DNA from: Glycomyces buryatensis
GTDB lineage: Bacteria; Actinomycetota; Actinomycetes; Mycobacteriales; Micromonosporaceae
Reading direction: 5' to 3'
Length of the DNA stretch: 64,000 nt
NCBI RefSeq assembly: GCF_004912275.1
Contig: NZ_STGY01000021.1
Coordinates: 1 to 64,000 of the forward strand
Shown here: positions 17,176 through 25,158 of the stretch, in pieces
Position numbering within the stretch: position 1 is the stretch's first letter
Layout of the letters: every line of letters starts with the position of its first letter
The notes under the pieces: generated by a model
Databases searched by the model: none
Told to the model about the DNA's origin: nothing
What the model saw: only the letters and a program-made list of their open reading frames with translations
Position numbers and translations under genes: made by a program

Positions 17176-18089
17176 GCCTTCACCTGCTCCACCAGGGCGC
17201 TGAGGGCGGCGAACTCGTCCTCGCTCAGTTCGGTCAGCGGGGGGCGCACGGGGCCCGCGGGGCGGCCGGCGGCACGCATCCCGGCCTTGACGATCGACAC
17301 GGCGTAGCCCTTGCCGCCGTTGCGGATCTCCAAGTAGGGCAGCACGAATGCGGCGAGGCGGCGGTAGACGGCCGCGCTGTCGCCGGCGCGCACGTCGTCG
17401 TAGAAGGCGAGTGCGAACTCGGGGACGAAGTTGAAGATCGCCGAGGAGTAGGTGGTGACGCCGAGCTGGAGGTACGGGAGGGCGAACGTCTCGGCGGTGG
17501 GGAGGCCGCCGATGTAGAGGAGGCGCTCGCCGAGGGTGGTGTAGAGGCGGGTCATGAACTCGATGTCGCCGATGCCGTCTTTGAAGCCGATGAAGTTGGG
17601 GCAGGCGTCGGCGAGGAGGGCGACGGTGTCGACGTCGAAGGCGGCGTTGGCGCGGTGGTAGAGGATCACGCCGAGGGAGGTCGCGTCACAGACGGCTTTG
17701 GCGTGGGCGAAGAGGCCGGCTTGGCTGGCCTCGGTCAGGTAGGGCGGGAACAGCAGGACCGCGTCGGCCCCGGCCTGCTCGGCGTCCTTCGCGAACGCGA
17801 TCGCCTGCGCCGTCCCGTATCCGGCGGGGGCGACGATCGGCACGGCGCCGGCGGCCTGCTCGACGGCGGCGCGGAGCACGGTGGCGACCTCGGCGGGGGT
17901 GAGCGAGAAGAACTCGCCGGTGCCGCCGGCCGCGAACAGTCCCGACGCGGGATAGGTCGCCAGATGCCCCAGGTTCTCGCGGTAGGCCGCTTCGTCGAAG
18001 GAGAGGTCGTCGCGGAAGTGGGTGACCGGGAAGGACAGCAGCCCGGAGCCCAGGACTCTCTGGATTTCTGCCGGGGCATATCGCGTCAT
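17172..18089 (-). CDS. kdgD: 5-dehydro-4-deoxyglucarate dehydratase
   Basis: A 305-residue DapA/NAL-superfamily barrel enzyme that dehydrates and decarboxylates 5-dehydro-4-deoxyglucarate to 2,5-dioxopentanoate. Visible are the GTGEFFSLT motif (usual GxxGE), the VILYHRANA strand with the conserved Tyr, and the Schiff-base lysine in [10 protein letters not shown]. It is the first gene of the operon, with GGAGA before the ATG, and is divergent from a LysR regulator. ATG 18089 is chosen because the conserved N-terminus [23 protein letters not shown] begins there. Confidence 0.94.
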   Translation of the reverse strand: MTRYAPAEIQRVLGSGLLSFPVTHFRDDLSFDEAAYRENLGHLATYPASGLFAAGGTGEFFSLTPAEVATVLRAAVEQAAGAVPIVAPAGYGTAQAIAFAKDAEQAGADAVLLFPPYLTEASQAGLFAHAKAVCDATSLGVILYHRANAAFDVDTVALLADACPNFIGFKDGIGDIEFMTRLYTTLGERLLYIGGLPTAETFALPYLQLGVTTYSSAIFNFVPEFALAFYDDVRAGDSAAVYRRLAAFVLPYLEIRNGGKGYAVSIVKAGMRAAGRPAGPVRPPLTELSEDEFAALSALVEQVKA

Positions 18090-18166
18090 GTTGAGAGGTC
18101 TCCTGTTTCGCTGGGTTGGACAGTACCGTAGGCCTCTCGCGTTATACCCGTCCAACACTCTTTGGA

Positions 18167-18178
18167 TATCAGCTGATA
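18167..18178. promoter_or_regulatory. Candidate LysR operator in kdgD/lysR intergenic region
   Basis: The perfect 12-bp dyad TATCAGCTGATA (extending to 7 of 8 matched pairs per side) lies 11 bases before the LysR start codon and about 80 bases upstream of kdgD. LysR proteins bind dyads with AT-rich ends between divergent genes to repress themselves and activate the operon. A TATAAC -10 box for kdgD (minus strand, 18141-18146) lacks a good -35, as expected for an activated promoter. Confidence 0.55.
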
Positions 18179-18188
18179 CCTTCAGGAC

Positions 18189-19082
18189 ATGACAGCTGGT
18201 GAGAGCCCTTATACCCTTGATCAGCTGCGGGGCTTCGTAGCCGTCGCCGAGGAGGGCCACTTCGGCCGGGCGGCCGCGCGGCTGAGGATGACGCAGCCGC
18301 CTCTGAGCCGCCAGGTGCAGCGCCTGGAGCACGCCATTGGCTTTCGACTCTTCGACCGCACGGCCAGCGGGGCCGCGCTGACACCCGCGGGCCGAGTGTT
18401 CCTGGAGGAGGCCCGGCGTCTGTTCACCTTGGTCGACACCGCACCGCTGCGGGCCCAGCGGGTCGCCGCAGGCACGGCGGGGAGCATCCGGATCGGCTTC
18501 ACGGCGGTCTCAGCGCTGACGGTGCTCGGACATTGGATCGCGGTGGCTGCCGCCGAACTGCCGGGAGTCGACCTGGTGTTGAGTGAGATGGTCACCCACG
18601 CGCAGCTCGACGCCCTGCTCGCCGGGGAGATCGAGGTCGGCTTGGTGCGGCAGGTCCCCCGCTCCGACGTGCTCGACTCGCGCCTGGTGTCGACCGATTC
18701 GCTGGTGCTGGCCGCGCCGCGCGACCACCTGCTCACCCGGCTCGGGCGAGCGCCTCGCCTCGCTGACATCGCCGAGCACGACGTCGTGACCTACTCACCA
18801 TCCGAGGCCTGGTACTTCTACGAGCTTGTGGTCGCCGCCTTCAAGCACGCCCGCGTCAACCCGCGGTACGTGCAGCACATCAGCCAGGTCCACACCGTCG
18901 CCGCCGTCGTCAACGCCGGACTCGGCGTCGCACTGGTCCCGAGCTCCGCGGCGACGCTGCGCCTGTCGAACCTCGTCTTCCTCGACATCGACGGCATCCC
19001 TGAAGACTCCGTGGAACTGCATGCCGCCTGGCGCGTCCGCCATGGCAACCCTGCGCTCGGCAGACTCTTGGAGAAGGTCTGA
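18189..19082 (+). CDS. LysR-family transcriptional regulator
   Basis: A 297-residue regulator. The N-terminal winged helix (about residues 8-66) has [20 protein letters not shown], then [14 protein letters not shown] and [15 protein letters not shown]. The effector-binding domain (about 92-295) follows. It is divergent from the glucarate operon, so it most likely activates kdgD-gudD-tctCBA in response to glucarate or a pathway intermediate; this is inferred from arrangement. AGGA sits directly before the ATG. The gene is followed by a tRNA on the opposite strand. Confidence 0.93.
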   Translation: MTAGESPYTLDQLRGFVAVAEEGHFGRAAARLRMTQPPLSRQVQRLEHAIGFRLFDRTASGAALTPAGRVFLEEARRLFTLVDTAPLRAQRVAAGTAGSIRIGFTAVSALTVLGHWIAVAAAELPGVDLVLSEMVTHAQLDALLAGEIEVGLVRQVPRSDVLDSRLVSTDSLVLAAPRDHLLTRLGRAPRLADIAEHDVVTYSPSEAWYFYELVVAAFKHARVNPRYVQHISQVHTVAAVVNAGLGVALVPSSAATLRLSNLVFLDIDGIPEDSVELHAAWRVRHGNPALGRLLEKV

Positions 19083-19145
19083 GCGTCGACGCCTCCAGGG
19101 CGTGGGCGACTGAAGATGAGCCATATTCATCTTCGTATATATCTG

Positions 19146-19219
19146 TCGGGACGGCGGGATTCGAACCCACGACCCCCCGCTCCCAAAGCGGGTGCGCTAC
19201 CAAGCTGCGCCACGTCCCG
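19146..19219 (-). tRNA. tRNA-Pro (anticodon TGG)
   Basis: A 74-nt cloverleaf on the minus strand. The acceptor CGGGACG pairs with CGTCCCG. The anticodon arm CCCGC-loop-GCGGG has loop TTTGGGA, giving anticodon TGG, and the T arm has GTTCGAATC. The CCA end is not encoded. The 3' half overlaps nothing. The rest of the stretch up to the GH43 promoter (19220-19520) holds no gene. Confidence 0.95.
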
Positions 19220-19524
19220 ATGACCGTCCAGGAAGGCGGCCGTAGCAAGGGTACAGCAGTCGCACCAATGGCTTGCGCTGGGGATTTTGACCGTCCCGTC
19301 CCCGGGCAGGCAATTCTCCGCGGAGGACGGGTAGGGCACGAACCAGCCGCCCCCGGTGAAGCCGACGCTCGGGTCGTCGGTTGGAACGCCGGGCCCTGGC
19401 CGACCCAGTCGAGGTAATGAACTGCGTCAGGGCGATCTTCAGCGGCCAGGGTTGACCACGGGAACACTGAACGCAGTCCAGCCGGGCTAAATGGATTTAT
19501 CCTTATATCCGCATATCTATGCTC

Positions 19525-19573
19525 TTGACTATAATGTGAGTGCGTGACTAACATGATTCTGTTATCGCTCACA
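19525..19573 (+). promoter_or_regulatory. Promoter and LacI-type operator for second GH43
   Basis: TTGACT (19525-19530) and TAACAT (19549-19554) with an 18-bp spacer repeat the layout seen before the first GH43. Just downstream lies TGTTATCGCTCACA (19560-19573), a lac-operator-like half-palindrome with central CG that shares TGTTATCG with the first gene's operator. A single LacI-type repressor could control both genes; this is inference. Confidence 0.6.
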
Positions 19574-19629
19574 TATTTGATCTCGGCCGGAACGCCGAGC
19601 CGAGACTCGAGACAGCATCGGAGACGGTC

Positions 19630-20640
19630 ATGAGAGTGACCTTCAAGGCGGCAATGGCCGTCGTACTGGGCTTCGCATTGGCGTTCGCCCCCGCCGCCCC
19701 GGCCGTGGCGAACCAGAGCGACGGGGAAGGTCAACAGTCGCAGCCGGATCTGCGCGCCAATGCCACCCTCCCGGGCCTGTTCGCCGACCCGAACCTCGTG
19801 GAGTTCGACGGCACCTACTACCTCTTCCCCACCACCGACGGCTACCCCGGCTGGAGCGGCACCCAGTACAAGGCCTTCTCCTCCCAGGACCTGGTGAACT
19901 GGACCGACCACGGCGTGATCCTGGACCTGGAGGCCGACGTCTCCTGGGCCGACAACAGCGCCTGGGCCCCGGGCATCGCCGAGAAGGACGGCAAGTACTA
20001 CTTCTACTTCTCCGGCGGTCTCGCCAGCGGCAATACCAGCAAGCAACTGGGCGTGGCCGTCTCGGACTCGCCCACCGGCCCCTTCGAGGACGCCCTCGGC
20101 CACCCCCTCGTCGAGGCCGGAAGCTATGGCGGCCAGATGATCGACCCGGCCGTGTTCACCGACGACGACGGCCAGTCATACCTCTACTGGGGTCAGGGCT
20201 CGGCCCACCAGGTGCCGCTGAACGACGACATGATCTCCTTCGACGCCGAGCAGGTGCAGACCTACCAGCCGACGGACTACAACGAGGGCAGCTTCGTGGT
20301 CAAGCGCGATGAGACCTACTACTTCATGTGGTCCGAGAACGACACCCGCTCCGAGGACTACCAGGTCGCCTACGCCACCGGATCCTCCCCGACCGGCCCG
20401 TGGAGCGAACGGGTCGGGGCGATCCTGCAGAAGGACCCGAGCCAGGGCATCCTGGGCACCGGCCACCACTCGGTCCTCCAGGTGCCGGGCACCGACGAGT
20501 GGTACATCGCCTACCACCGCTTCGCCATCCCCGACGGCGACGGCACCCACCGCGAAACGATGATCGACCACCTCCAATTCAACGCCGACGGCTCGATCGA
20601 ACCGGTCGTGCCGACGCTGGAGGGCGTCGACCCCATCTGA
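19630..20640 (+). CDS. Secreted GH43 glycosidase (single domain)
   Basis: A 336-residue exported enzyme with a signal peptide (about 1-27, ending AVA-N) and one GH43 propeller (about 46-336). The key residues correspond to those of the lectin-bearing paralogue: Asp53 in FADPN, Asp172 in IDPAVF and Glu219 in YNEGSF. The two catalytic domains align without gaps through most of their length, so they are recent paralogues; this one lacks the ricin domain. It likely removes arabinofuranosyl or xylosyl side chains and is followed by a GH127-like enzyme. Confidence 0.92.
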   Translation: MRVTFKAAMAVVLGFALAFAPAAPAVANQSDGEGQQSQPDLRANATLPGLFADPNLVEFDGTYYLFPTTDGYPGWSGTQYKAFSSQDLVNWTDHGVILDLEADVSWADNSAWAPGIAEKDGKYYFYFSGGLASGNTSKQLGVAVSDSPTGPFEDALGHPLVEAGSYGGQMIDPAVFTDDDGQSYLYWGQGSAHQVPLNDDMISFDAEQVQTYQPTDYNEGSFVVKRDETYYFMWSENDTRSEDYQVAYATGSSPTGPWSERVGAILQKDPSQGILGTGHHSVLQVPGTDEWYIAYHRFAIPDGDGTHRETMIDHLQFNADGSIEPVVPTLEGVDPI

Positions 20641-20697
20641 CGGCAGGCGGGCCGGGCGGCCGACGCCCCTTTCCGCGCCACCGATCGATCTATCCGC

Positions 20698-20726
20698 GGC
20701 GCGGGCCGGCTCCGACGGCCCGCGCC
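20698..20726 (+). terminator. Hairpin between GH43 and GH127-like genes
   Basis: Perfect 11-bp arms (20698-20708 and 20716-20726) with a 7-base loop, placed 58 bases after the GH43 stop and 22 bases before the next ATG. It may end or attenuate transcription, so the GH127-like gene could be read at a lower level or from its own promoter. Confidence 0.6.
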
Positions 20727-20747
20727 ACCATCCCTTGAGGAGTTTCC

Positions 20748-22664
20748 ATGTCCCATGCATCCCTCAGCCGCCGCCGGCTGATCCAGGCCGCCGGGGCCGC
20801 CGCGGTCGTCACCGCCGGCGGAGCCGCCACCGTCGCGACCACCGGTGACGCCCGCGCGGCCGTCCCGGCGGCCCGGGCCGACATCGGCGCCCTGGCCAGC
20901 CCGTTCCAGATGGGCGAGGTCCAGCTGGGCGCCGGCCGCTGGAAGGGCAATCAGGACCGCACCCTGTCTTATCTGCGATTCGTCGACGCCGACCGGCTGC
21001 TCTACAACTTCCGCTCCAACCACGGCCTCTCCACCGGCGGTGCGCAGTCCAACGGCGGATGGGATGACCCGGCATTCCCGTTCCGCACCCACTTCCAGGG
21101 ACACTTCCTCACCGCTTGGTCCTACGCCTGGGCCGTGTTGGGGGACACCGAATGTCGCGACAAGGCCGAATACTTCGTCGCAGAACTGGCCAAGTGCCAG
21201 GACAACAATGCCGCGGCCGGGTTCAACCCCGGCTACCTCTCGGGCTTCCCCGAGTCGGAGTTCGACCTGCTCGAATCGGGCTCGCTGCGCAACGGGAACG
21301 TTCCCTACTACGCCCTCCACAAGACCCTGGCCGGCCTGCTGGACGTGTGGCGCTACATGGGGAGCACCCAGGCCCGCGACGTGCTGCTGGCGTTCGCCGA
21401 CTGGGTCGACTGGCGCACCGAGCGACTGGACTCGGGCCAGATGCAGTCGGTGCTGCGCACCGAGTTCGGCGGCATGAACGACGTGTTGGCCGAGCTGTAT
21501 CTTCAGGACGGCGGCGAGCGGTGGCTCACGGCCGCACAGCGATTCGACCACGCCGCCGTCTTCGACCCGCTGGCGGCGGGCCGGGACGAGCTCAATGGCC
21601 TGCACGCGAACACCCAGGTGCCCAAGTGGGTCGGGGCCGCGCGGGAGTACCAGGCCACCGGCACCGCCCGCTACCTGGACATCGCGACGAACGCCTGGCA
21701 CTTCGTCGTCGACGCCCACACCTACGCCATCGGCGGCAACAGCCAGGCCGAGCACTTCCGCGCGCCCGACGCCATCGCCGGGTACCTCGCCGACGACACC
21801 TGCGAGGGCTGCAACACCTACAACATGCTGCGGCTGACCCGTGAACTGTGGACGATCGACCCGGACCCGGCATACTTCGACTTCTACGAGCAGGCGCTGC
21901 TGGGCCACATGATCGGCTGGCAGAACCCGGCCGACGAGCACGGGCACATCACCTACTTCACCCCGCTCAATCCCGGCGGCCGCCGCGGCGTCGGACCGGC
22001 GTGGGGCGGCGGCACCTGGAGCACGGACTACAACTCGTTCTGGTGCTGCCAGGGCACGGGCCTGGAGACCCACATGAAGCTGATGGACTCCATCTACGCC
22101 CACGACGAGGGCGGCCTGTACGTGAACCTGTTCGCCCCTTCCACTCTGACCTGGTCCGAACAGGACGTCACCGTCACCCAGACCACCGACTACCCGGTGG
22201 CCGACACGACCACGCTCACCGTCTCCGGAGGCGCCGGGCAGACCTGGGCCATGCGCGTCCGCATCCCGGCGTGGACCGAGGGCGCGACCGTCAGCGTCAA
22301 TGGCGAGGACCAGGACATCGCCGTCGAGCCCGGCTCCTACGCGACCGTCGAGCGGGCCTGGGCCGACGGGGACGCCGTCACCGTCACCCTGCCGATGGGC
22401 ATCGCCGTGCGCGCGGCCAATGACGACGCGAACGTCTCGGCGGTCGTCTATGGACCGGTGGTCCTCTCCGGGGACTACGGCGACGCCGAACCGGCGACCC
22501 TGCCCACCCTGGAGGCCGACACGATCGAGCGCACCGGCGAGGACGCACTGGAGTTCACCGCCACCGCGGACGGCTCCGAGGTGCGTCTCGCGCCGTTCTA
22601 CGACGCCCACGGCCACAACTACACCGTGTACTGGAACGCCCCCGGAGCGAGCGGCACCCCGTAG
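20748..22664 (+). CDS. Tat-exported GH127/GH146-like beta-L-arabinofuranosidase (DUF1680)
   Basis: A 638-residue protein with a twin-arginine signal (SRRRLIQAAGAAAVVTAGGAA) and an (alpha/alpha)6 barrel of the DUF1680 type, then a beta-sandwich from about residue 455. The zinc/thiolate site of the family is visible: Glu353 and Cys355 in CEGCNTYNM and the Cys433-Cys434 pair in FWCCQGTG, with the second-last cysteine the expected nucleophile. The upstream Glu in SQAEHFRAP is the likely acid/base. Such enzymes release L-arabinofuranose from plant glycoproteins and arabinans. TTGAGGAG precedes the ATG. Tat export fits folding with bound zinc in the cytoplasm. Confidence 0.85.
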   Translation: MSHASLSRRRLIQAAGAAAVVTAGGAATVATTGDARAAVPAARADIGALASPFQMGEVQLGAGRWKGNQDRTLSYLRFVDADRLLYNFRSNHGLSTGGAQSNGGWDDPAFPFRTHFQGHFLTAWSYAWAVLGDTECRDKAEYFVAELAKCQDNNAAAGFNPGYLSGFPESEFDLLESGSLRNGNVPYYALHKTLAGLLDVWRYMGSTQARDVLLAFADWVDWRTERLDSGQMQSVLRTEFGGMNDVLAELYLQDGGERWLTAAQRFDHAAVFDPLAAGRDELNGLHANTQVPKWVGAAREYQATGTARYLDIATNAWHFVVDAHTYAIGGNSQAEHFRAPDAIAGYLADDTCEGCNTYNMLRLTRELWTIDPDPAYFDFYEQALLGHMIGWQNPADEHGHITYFTPLNPGGRRGVGPAWGGGTWSTDYNSFWCCQGTGLETHMKLMDSIYAHDEGGLYVNLFAPSTLTWSEQDVTVTQTTDYPVADTTTLTVSGGAGQTWAMRVRIPAWTEGATVSVNGEDQDIAVEPGSYATVERAWADGDAVTVTLPMGIAVRAANDDANVSAVVYGPVVLSGDYGDAEPATLPTLEADTIERTGEDALEFTATADGSEVRLAPFYDAHGHNYTVYWNAPGASGTP

Positions 22665-22698
22665 GCGACGGCGACCACTCGAATCGGGTATCGAGTGA

Positions 22699-22738
22699 GC
22701 TCCGCGGCCCCCGAGGTTCAGTCGCTGGGCCGCGGAGC
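22699..22738. terminator. Hairpin terminator
   Basis: Perfect 12-bp arms (22699-22710, 22727-22738) with a 16-base loop, 35 bases after the GH127-like stop and before a convergent small gene. Confidence 0.75.
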
Positions 22739-22793
22739 AGTTCATGTCAGACCCCAGTGGCACGGTTTTTGAACCGGGGGCCCAAAATTTTGA

Positions 22794-23075
22794 TTAGTTC
22801 TTCTCGGGTTTGGCTATGAGCCTGCGGGCCTGCTCCTCGATCCACGGGCACCATTCATCGCCGTTCCAGGCGCCGCGCCATCTGGCCGACTCGCCGGGCT
22901 TGTTCGAGAAGGTACAGACCTCGTTAAGGCCGTTGCCGTCATCGCAGTCGACGCGATAGCGGTTCGGAGCCGGGTGGCCGCTGATCTTGAAGAGGGTGAA
23001 GGCGGCCGGGCCTCGTTTGAACGACCCCATGCGGCGCTCCCCGCCGGGCGGAAGGTCGAAGGCGGTCTTAGCCAT
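22794..23075 (-). CDS. Small protein of unknown function
   Basis: A 93-residue protein, MAKTAFDLPPGGERRMGSFK and onward, with four cysteines (DCDDGNGLNEVC, EWC) and many tryptophans near the end. There is no signal peptide or membrane segment, and I do not recognise a family. Its start lies inside the end of the upstream gene (8-base overlap), so the two are cotranscribed and probably work together. Both are divergent from an HTH-DUF397 pair. Base composition is a little less GC-rich than nearby genes. Confidence 0.6.
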   Translation of the reverse strand: MAKTAFDLPPGGERRMGSFKRGPAAFTLFKISGHPAPNRYRVDCDDGNGLNEVCTFSNKPGESARWRGAWNGDEWCPWIEEQARRLIAKPEKN

Positions 23076-23400
23076 TACAAACCCTCACCACCCCAGGAGC
23101 ATCGGGGCCGCCGCGGTGGTGGCCGTTGTAGAAGACCTGGAACGCCGCCTTCTCGGCCCACGTCTTCCAGGCCTTCTGGCAGGATCGCCAGCCCTCACCC
23201 CAGGTGGCGTGCAGGTGCTCAGTGCCCAGGCCCGAGACGATCAGGACGATGTCCGCGCGGTTCCCCTCCACGTAGACCTGGAACGATTCCGGCGCATCGA
23301 CACTGGAGGCCCGGACGTTGAAACGCGTTCGGCCGTCTGAGAATCGGCCACGCTCCAACAGGTCGGAGCCGGGTCCGCCTGTCGGGATCGGTCTGCTCAT
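23068..23400 (-). CDS. Small protein of unknown function
   Basis: A 110-residue protein, MSRPIPTGGPGSDLLERGRF and onward, with a hydrophobic strand SFQVYVEGNRADIVLIVSGLG and an aromatic-rich end (WGEGWRSCQKAWKTWAEKAAF). No family is recognised. It overlaps the next small gene by 8 bases, forming a two-gene unit. It is divergent from the HTH-DUF397 pair across 258 bases that contain AT-richer promoter-like DNA. It may be an accessory gene acquired with that pair, but this is only positional. Confidence 0.6.
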   Translation of the reverse strand: MSRPIPTGGPGSDLLERGRFSDGRTRFNVRASSVDAPESFQVYVEGNRADIVLIVSGLGTEHLHATWGEGWRSCQKAWKTWAEKAAFQVFYNGHHRGGPDAPGVVRVCNG

Positions 23401-23658
23401 CGTATTACCTCCACTTCAGACACCATCAGGATTCCAATGGTTCGCGATGTCTCCAACCTAAAGGCAGCGCAAGCCCCTGACCAGCATCTTTACTTGCCGG
23501 GTATTCCATCCAAGCCTTTGAGGACCACAACGTCATTGACGAAAATTGAGGCACTAATGCGGAATGACGTGCACTGACAGATGAATGCGAATCGGCAACG
23601 CAGTGTCATCATGGGAGGACCGTACGGTGCAAGCACTTCGATGGAGAGGCAGCACAAG

Positions 23659-24501
23659 ATGGCGCAATCGCACCTCGCAAAGTGGTTCCCCGGCAGGGTG
23701 GAGCACTACTACCGGGAACAGAAGCGGGGCTACTCGCAGAGGCAGGTCGGGGCCTTCATGGCGGTGAACTACCAGACCGTGGGGCGGTGGGAGCAGGGCA
23801 AGAAGTGCCCCACGGTCGGAGAGGTCCTGGCGCTGGCCAAGTTCCTCAAGATCCCCCAAGAGCTGAGCGACTACATGGAGGAGATCGCCCGCAACGAATC
23901 CAGGAAGAACTTCCAGAGCGACCGTCGGTTCAACGCACTCTGCCTTCAGTTCGCCGAGATGTACAACGGCCTGATCCACAAGTGGGAACCGCTCTTCATC
24001 CCCGGCATCGCCCAGACCAAGGCCTACCACTTCAACATCGTGGGAGAGGCCGAAGGCACCACCGATGAACAGCTCAACCGAGGCTGGCTGTTCAAGGTAG
24101 AGCGATATAACGCCCTGTTGGCCCGGACCGACAACCAGAAGGTGGTGCTCCTCATCAGCGAGACCGCCCTGCGAAACCTGCGGTTCCTCAGCGAGGCCGA
24201 CCGCACCGAGCAGCTCGAACGCCTGCGCTATCTCGACTCGCTTCCCAACTGGGAGATCAGGATCGTCTCCGCGCTGCACCCGGAAGGCGGGGGCGCGTTC
24301 TCGATCTACCGCGCCGACGGGGCCGACTTCGGCGGCCCGGCATTCGTGTACACGGAGGTGTGGGACGACAGCTGGTGCATCGAGGAGACCGACCGCATCG
24401 CGCGTTACGATGACCTCTGGAGAATCCTCCTGGGGAAATCGATCACGCTGAAGGAGTACCTCGATGACCGACGTGACGGCTTGGCGCAAGAGCACCCGTA
24501 G
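23659..24501 (+). CDS. HTH regulator of the Scr1/DUF5753 type
   Basis: A 280-residue protein. The N-terminal XRE-type helix-turn-helix (about residues 15-70) has YREQKRGYSQRQVGAFMAVNYQTVGRWEQGKK. The remainder matches the DUF5753 (Scr1-like) domain in layout: WEPLFIPGIAQTKAYHF, then RQ-type loops around residue 140 and ISETALRNL. This family is paired almost always with a DUF397 gene in actinomycetes, the two being discussed as regulator/antagonist or toxin-antitoxin-like pairs in development. ATG 23659 is chosen because GGAGAGG precedes it; earlier in-frame ATGs lack this. The pairing with DUF397 at 24464 (38-base overlap) supports the call. Confidence 0.88.
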   Translation: MAQSHLAKWFPGRVEHYYREQKRGYSQRQVGAFMAVNYQTVGRWEQGKKCPTVGEVLALAKFLKIPQELSDYMEEIARNESRKNFQSDRRFNALCLQFAEMYNGLIHKWEPLFIPGIAQTKAYHFNIVGEAEGTTDEQLNRGWLFKVERYNALLARTDNQKVVLLISETALRNLRFLSEADRTEQLERLRYLDSLPNWEIRIVSALHPEGGGAFSIYRADGADFGGPAFVYTEVWDDSWCIEETDRIARYDDLWRILLGKSITLKEYLDDRRDGLAQEHP

Positions 24502-24718
24502 CGGCAGCGACAACAACTCCGATTGCGTCGAGTTGCGTCGAGCCTGGCGCAAGAGCACCCGTAGCGGCAGCGACAACAACTCCAGCTGCGTCGAACTCGC
24601 CGCCTGCAACGACTCTGACGGCATCCACGTGCGGGATTCCAAGCTGGGCAACGACTCCCCGATCTTCGACCTCGCCGCCGCCGACCTCATCGGTCTCCTG
24701 CGAGCCGCGCGCGCCTAG
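24464..24718 (+). CDS. DUF397 protein with internally duplicated N-terminal half
   Basis: An 84-residue DUF397 protein. The domain normally begins WRKSSxSGxxxxCVEVA and ends VRDSK..PxLxF.. followed by a short helix. Here the first part occurs twice: AWRKSTRSGSDNNSDCVEL and then AWRKSTRSGSDNNSSCVEL, followed by the normal end with VRDSKLGNDSPIFDL. The DNA shows a 39-base perfect repeat with a 63-base period, so the extra copy is a recent in-frame duplication. It overlaps the HTH gene and has AAGGAG before its ATG. The pair probably forms a regulatory couple. Confidence 0.88.
   Translation: MTDVTAWRKSTRSGSDNNSDCVELRRAWRKSTRSGSDNNSSCVELAACNDSDGIHVRDSKLGNDSPIFDLAAADLIGLLRAARA
24482..24583 (+). 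repeat. 63-bp-period tandem duplication inside the DUF397 gene
   Basis: Bases 24482-24520 recur unchanged at 24545-24583 (39 of 39 identical). The following 24 bases of each unit are diverged, so the duplicated unit is 63 bp (21 codons) and keeps the frame. Confidence 0.95.
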
Positions 24719-24749
24719 CGAAATCCTATAGGGTTCGGTGGCAACGGCA

Positions 24750-25112
24750 TTACCGCGGGGCGTCCCGCCTGGCCGCAGTGACGTCTCCGCCGATGTCGTC
24801 GGTGGCCGCCACGGATAGCAGGGCCTCCATCAACTGCGGGAACCGGTTGTCGAGGTCGGTGCGGCGCAGTTGAACGAAGCAGCGGGTGCCTTCCTGGCGG
24901 GTCCGGGTGACTCCCGCGTCGCGCAGGACTTTCAGGTGGTGGCTCAAGGTGGATTTGGCCACTGGTGCCCGAAGTTCCCCCCAGCCGCGCTCCTGGCCGT
25001 CCGCCAGTAGCCGGACGAGCCCGAGCCGGATCGGGTCGCTGAGCGCGGCCAGCACGCGGGTGAGCATGATGTCGCTCGGGTCGGGATGCTGCGGATCTCT
25101 CATACTCCTCAT
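24750..25112 (-). CDS. ArsR-type winged-helix repressor
   Basis: A 120-residue regulator with the ArsR core: ALSDPIRLGLVRLLADGQER, then VAKSTLSHHLKVLRDAGVTRTRQEGTRCFVQL (recognition helix and wing). It has no ELCVC-type metal site, so it likely senses an organic ligand. The start at ATG 25112, with GAAGG upstream, gives MRSMRDPQH; a second ATG is three codons later. It is divergent from an SDR gene with an inverted repeat between, so it most likely represses that gene. Confidence 0.88.
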   Translation of the reverse strand: MRSMRDPQHPDPSDIMLTRVLAALSDPIRLGLVRLLADGQERGWGELRAPVAKSTLSHHLKVLRDAGVTRTRQEGTRCFVQLRRTDLDNRFPQLMEALLSVAATDDIGGDVTAARRDAPR

Positions 25113-25121
25113 GTTACCTTC

Positions 25122-25146
25122 GTTCGATAATCGACAAACATCGAAC
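25122..25146. promoter_or_regulatory. Candidate ArsR operator
   Basis: GTTCGAT (25122-25128) and ATCGAAC (25140-25146) form a perfect 7-bp inverted repeat with an 11-base gap between the divergent ArsR-type regulator and SDR genes. The spacing suits a winged-helix dimer. Function is inferred from position. Confidence 0.6.
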
Positions 25147-25158
25147 ATTGGGGTTGCC

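Noticed and set aside
19146-19630. Integration site at tRNA-Pro
   Set aside because: No integrase gene and no repeated copy of the tRNA 3' end was seen in the flanks, so there is no support for an integrated element.
20511-22763. 750-codon minus-strand frame
   Set aside because: It is antisense to the end of the second GH43 and to the Tat-exported GH127-like gene. It shows only biased composition.
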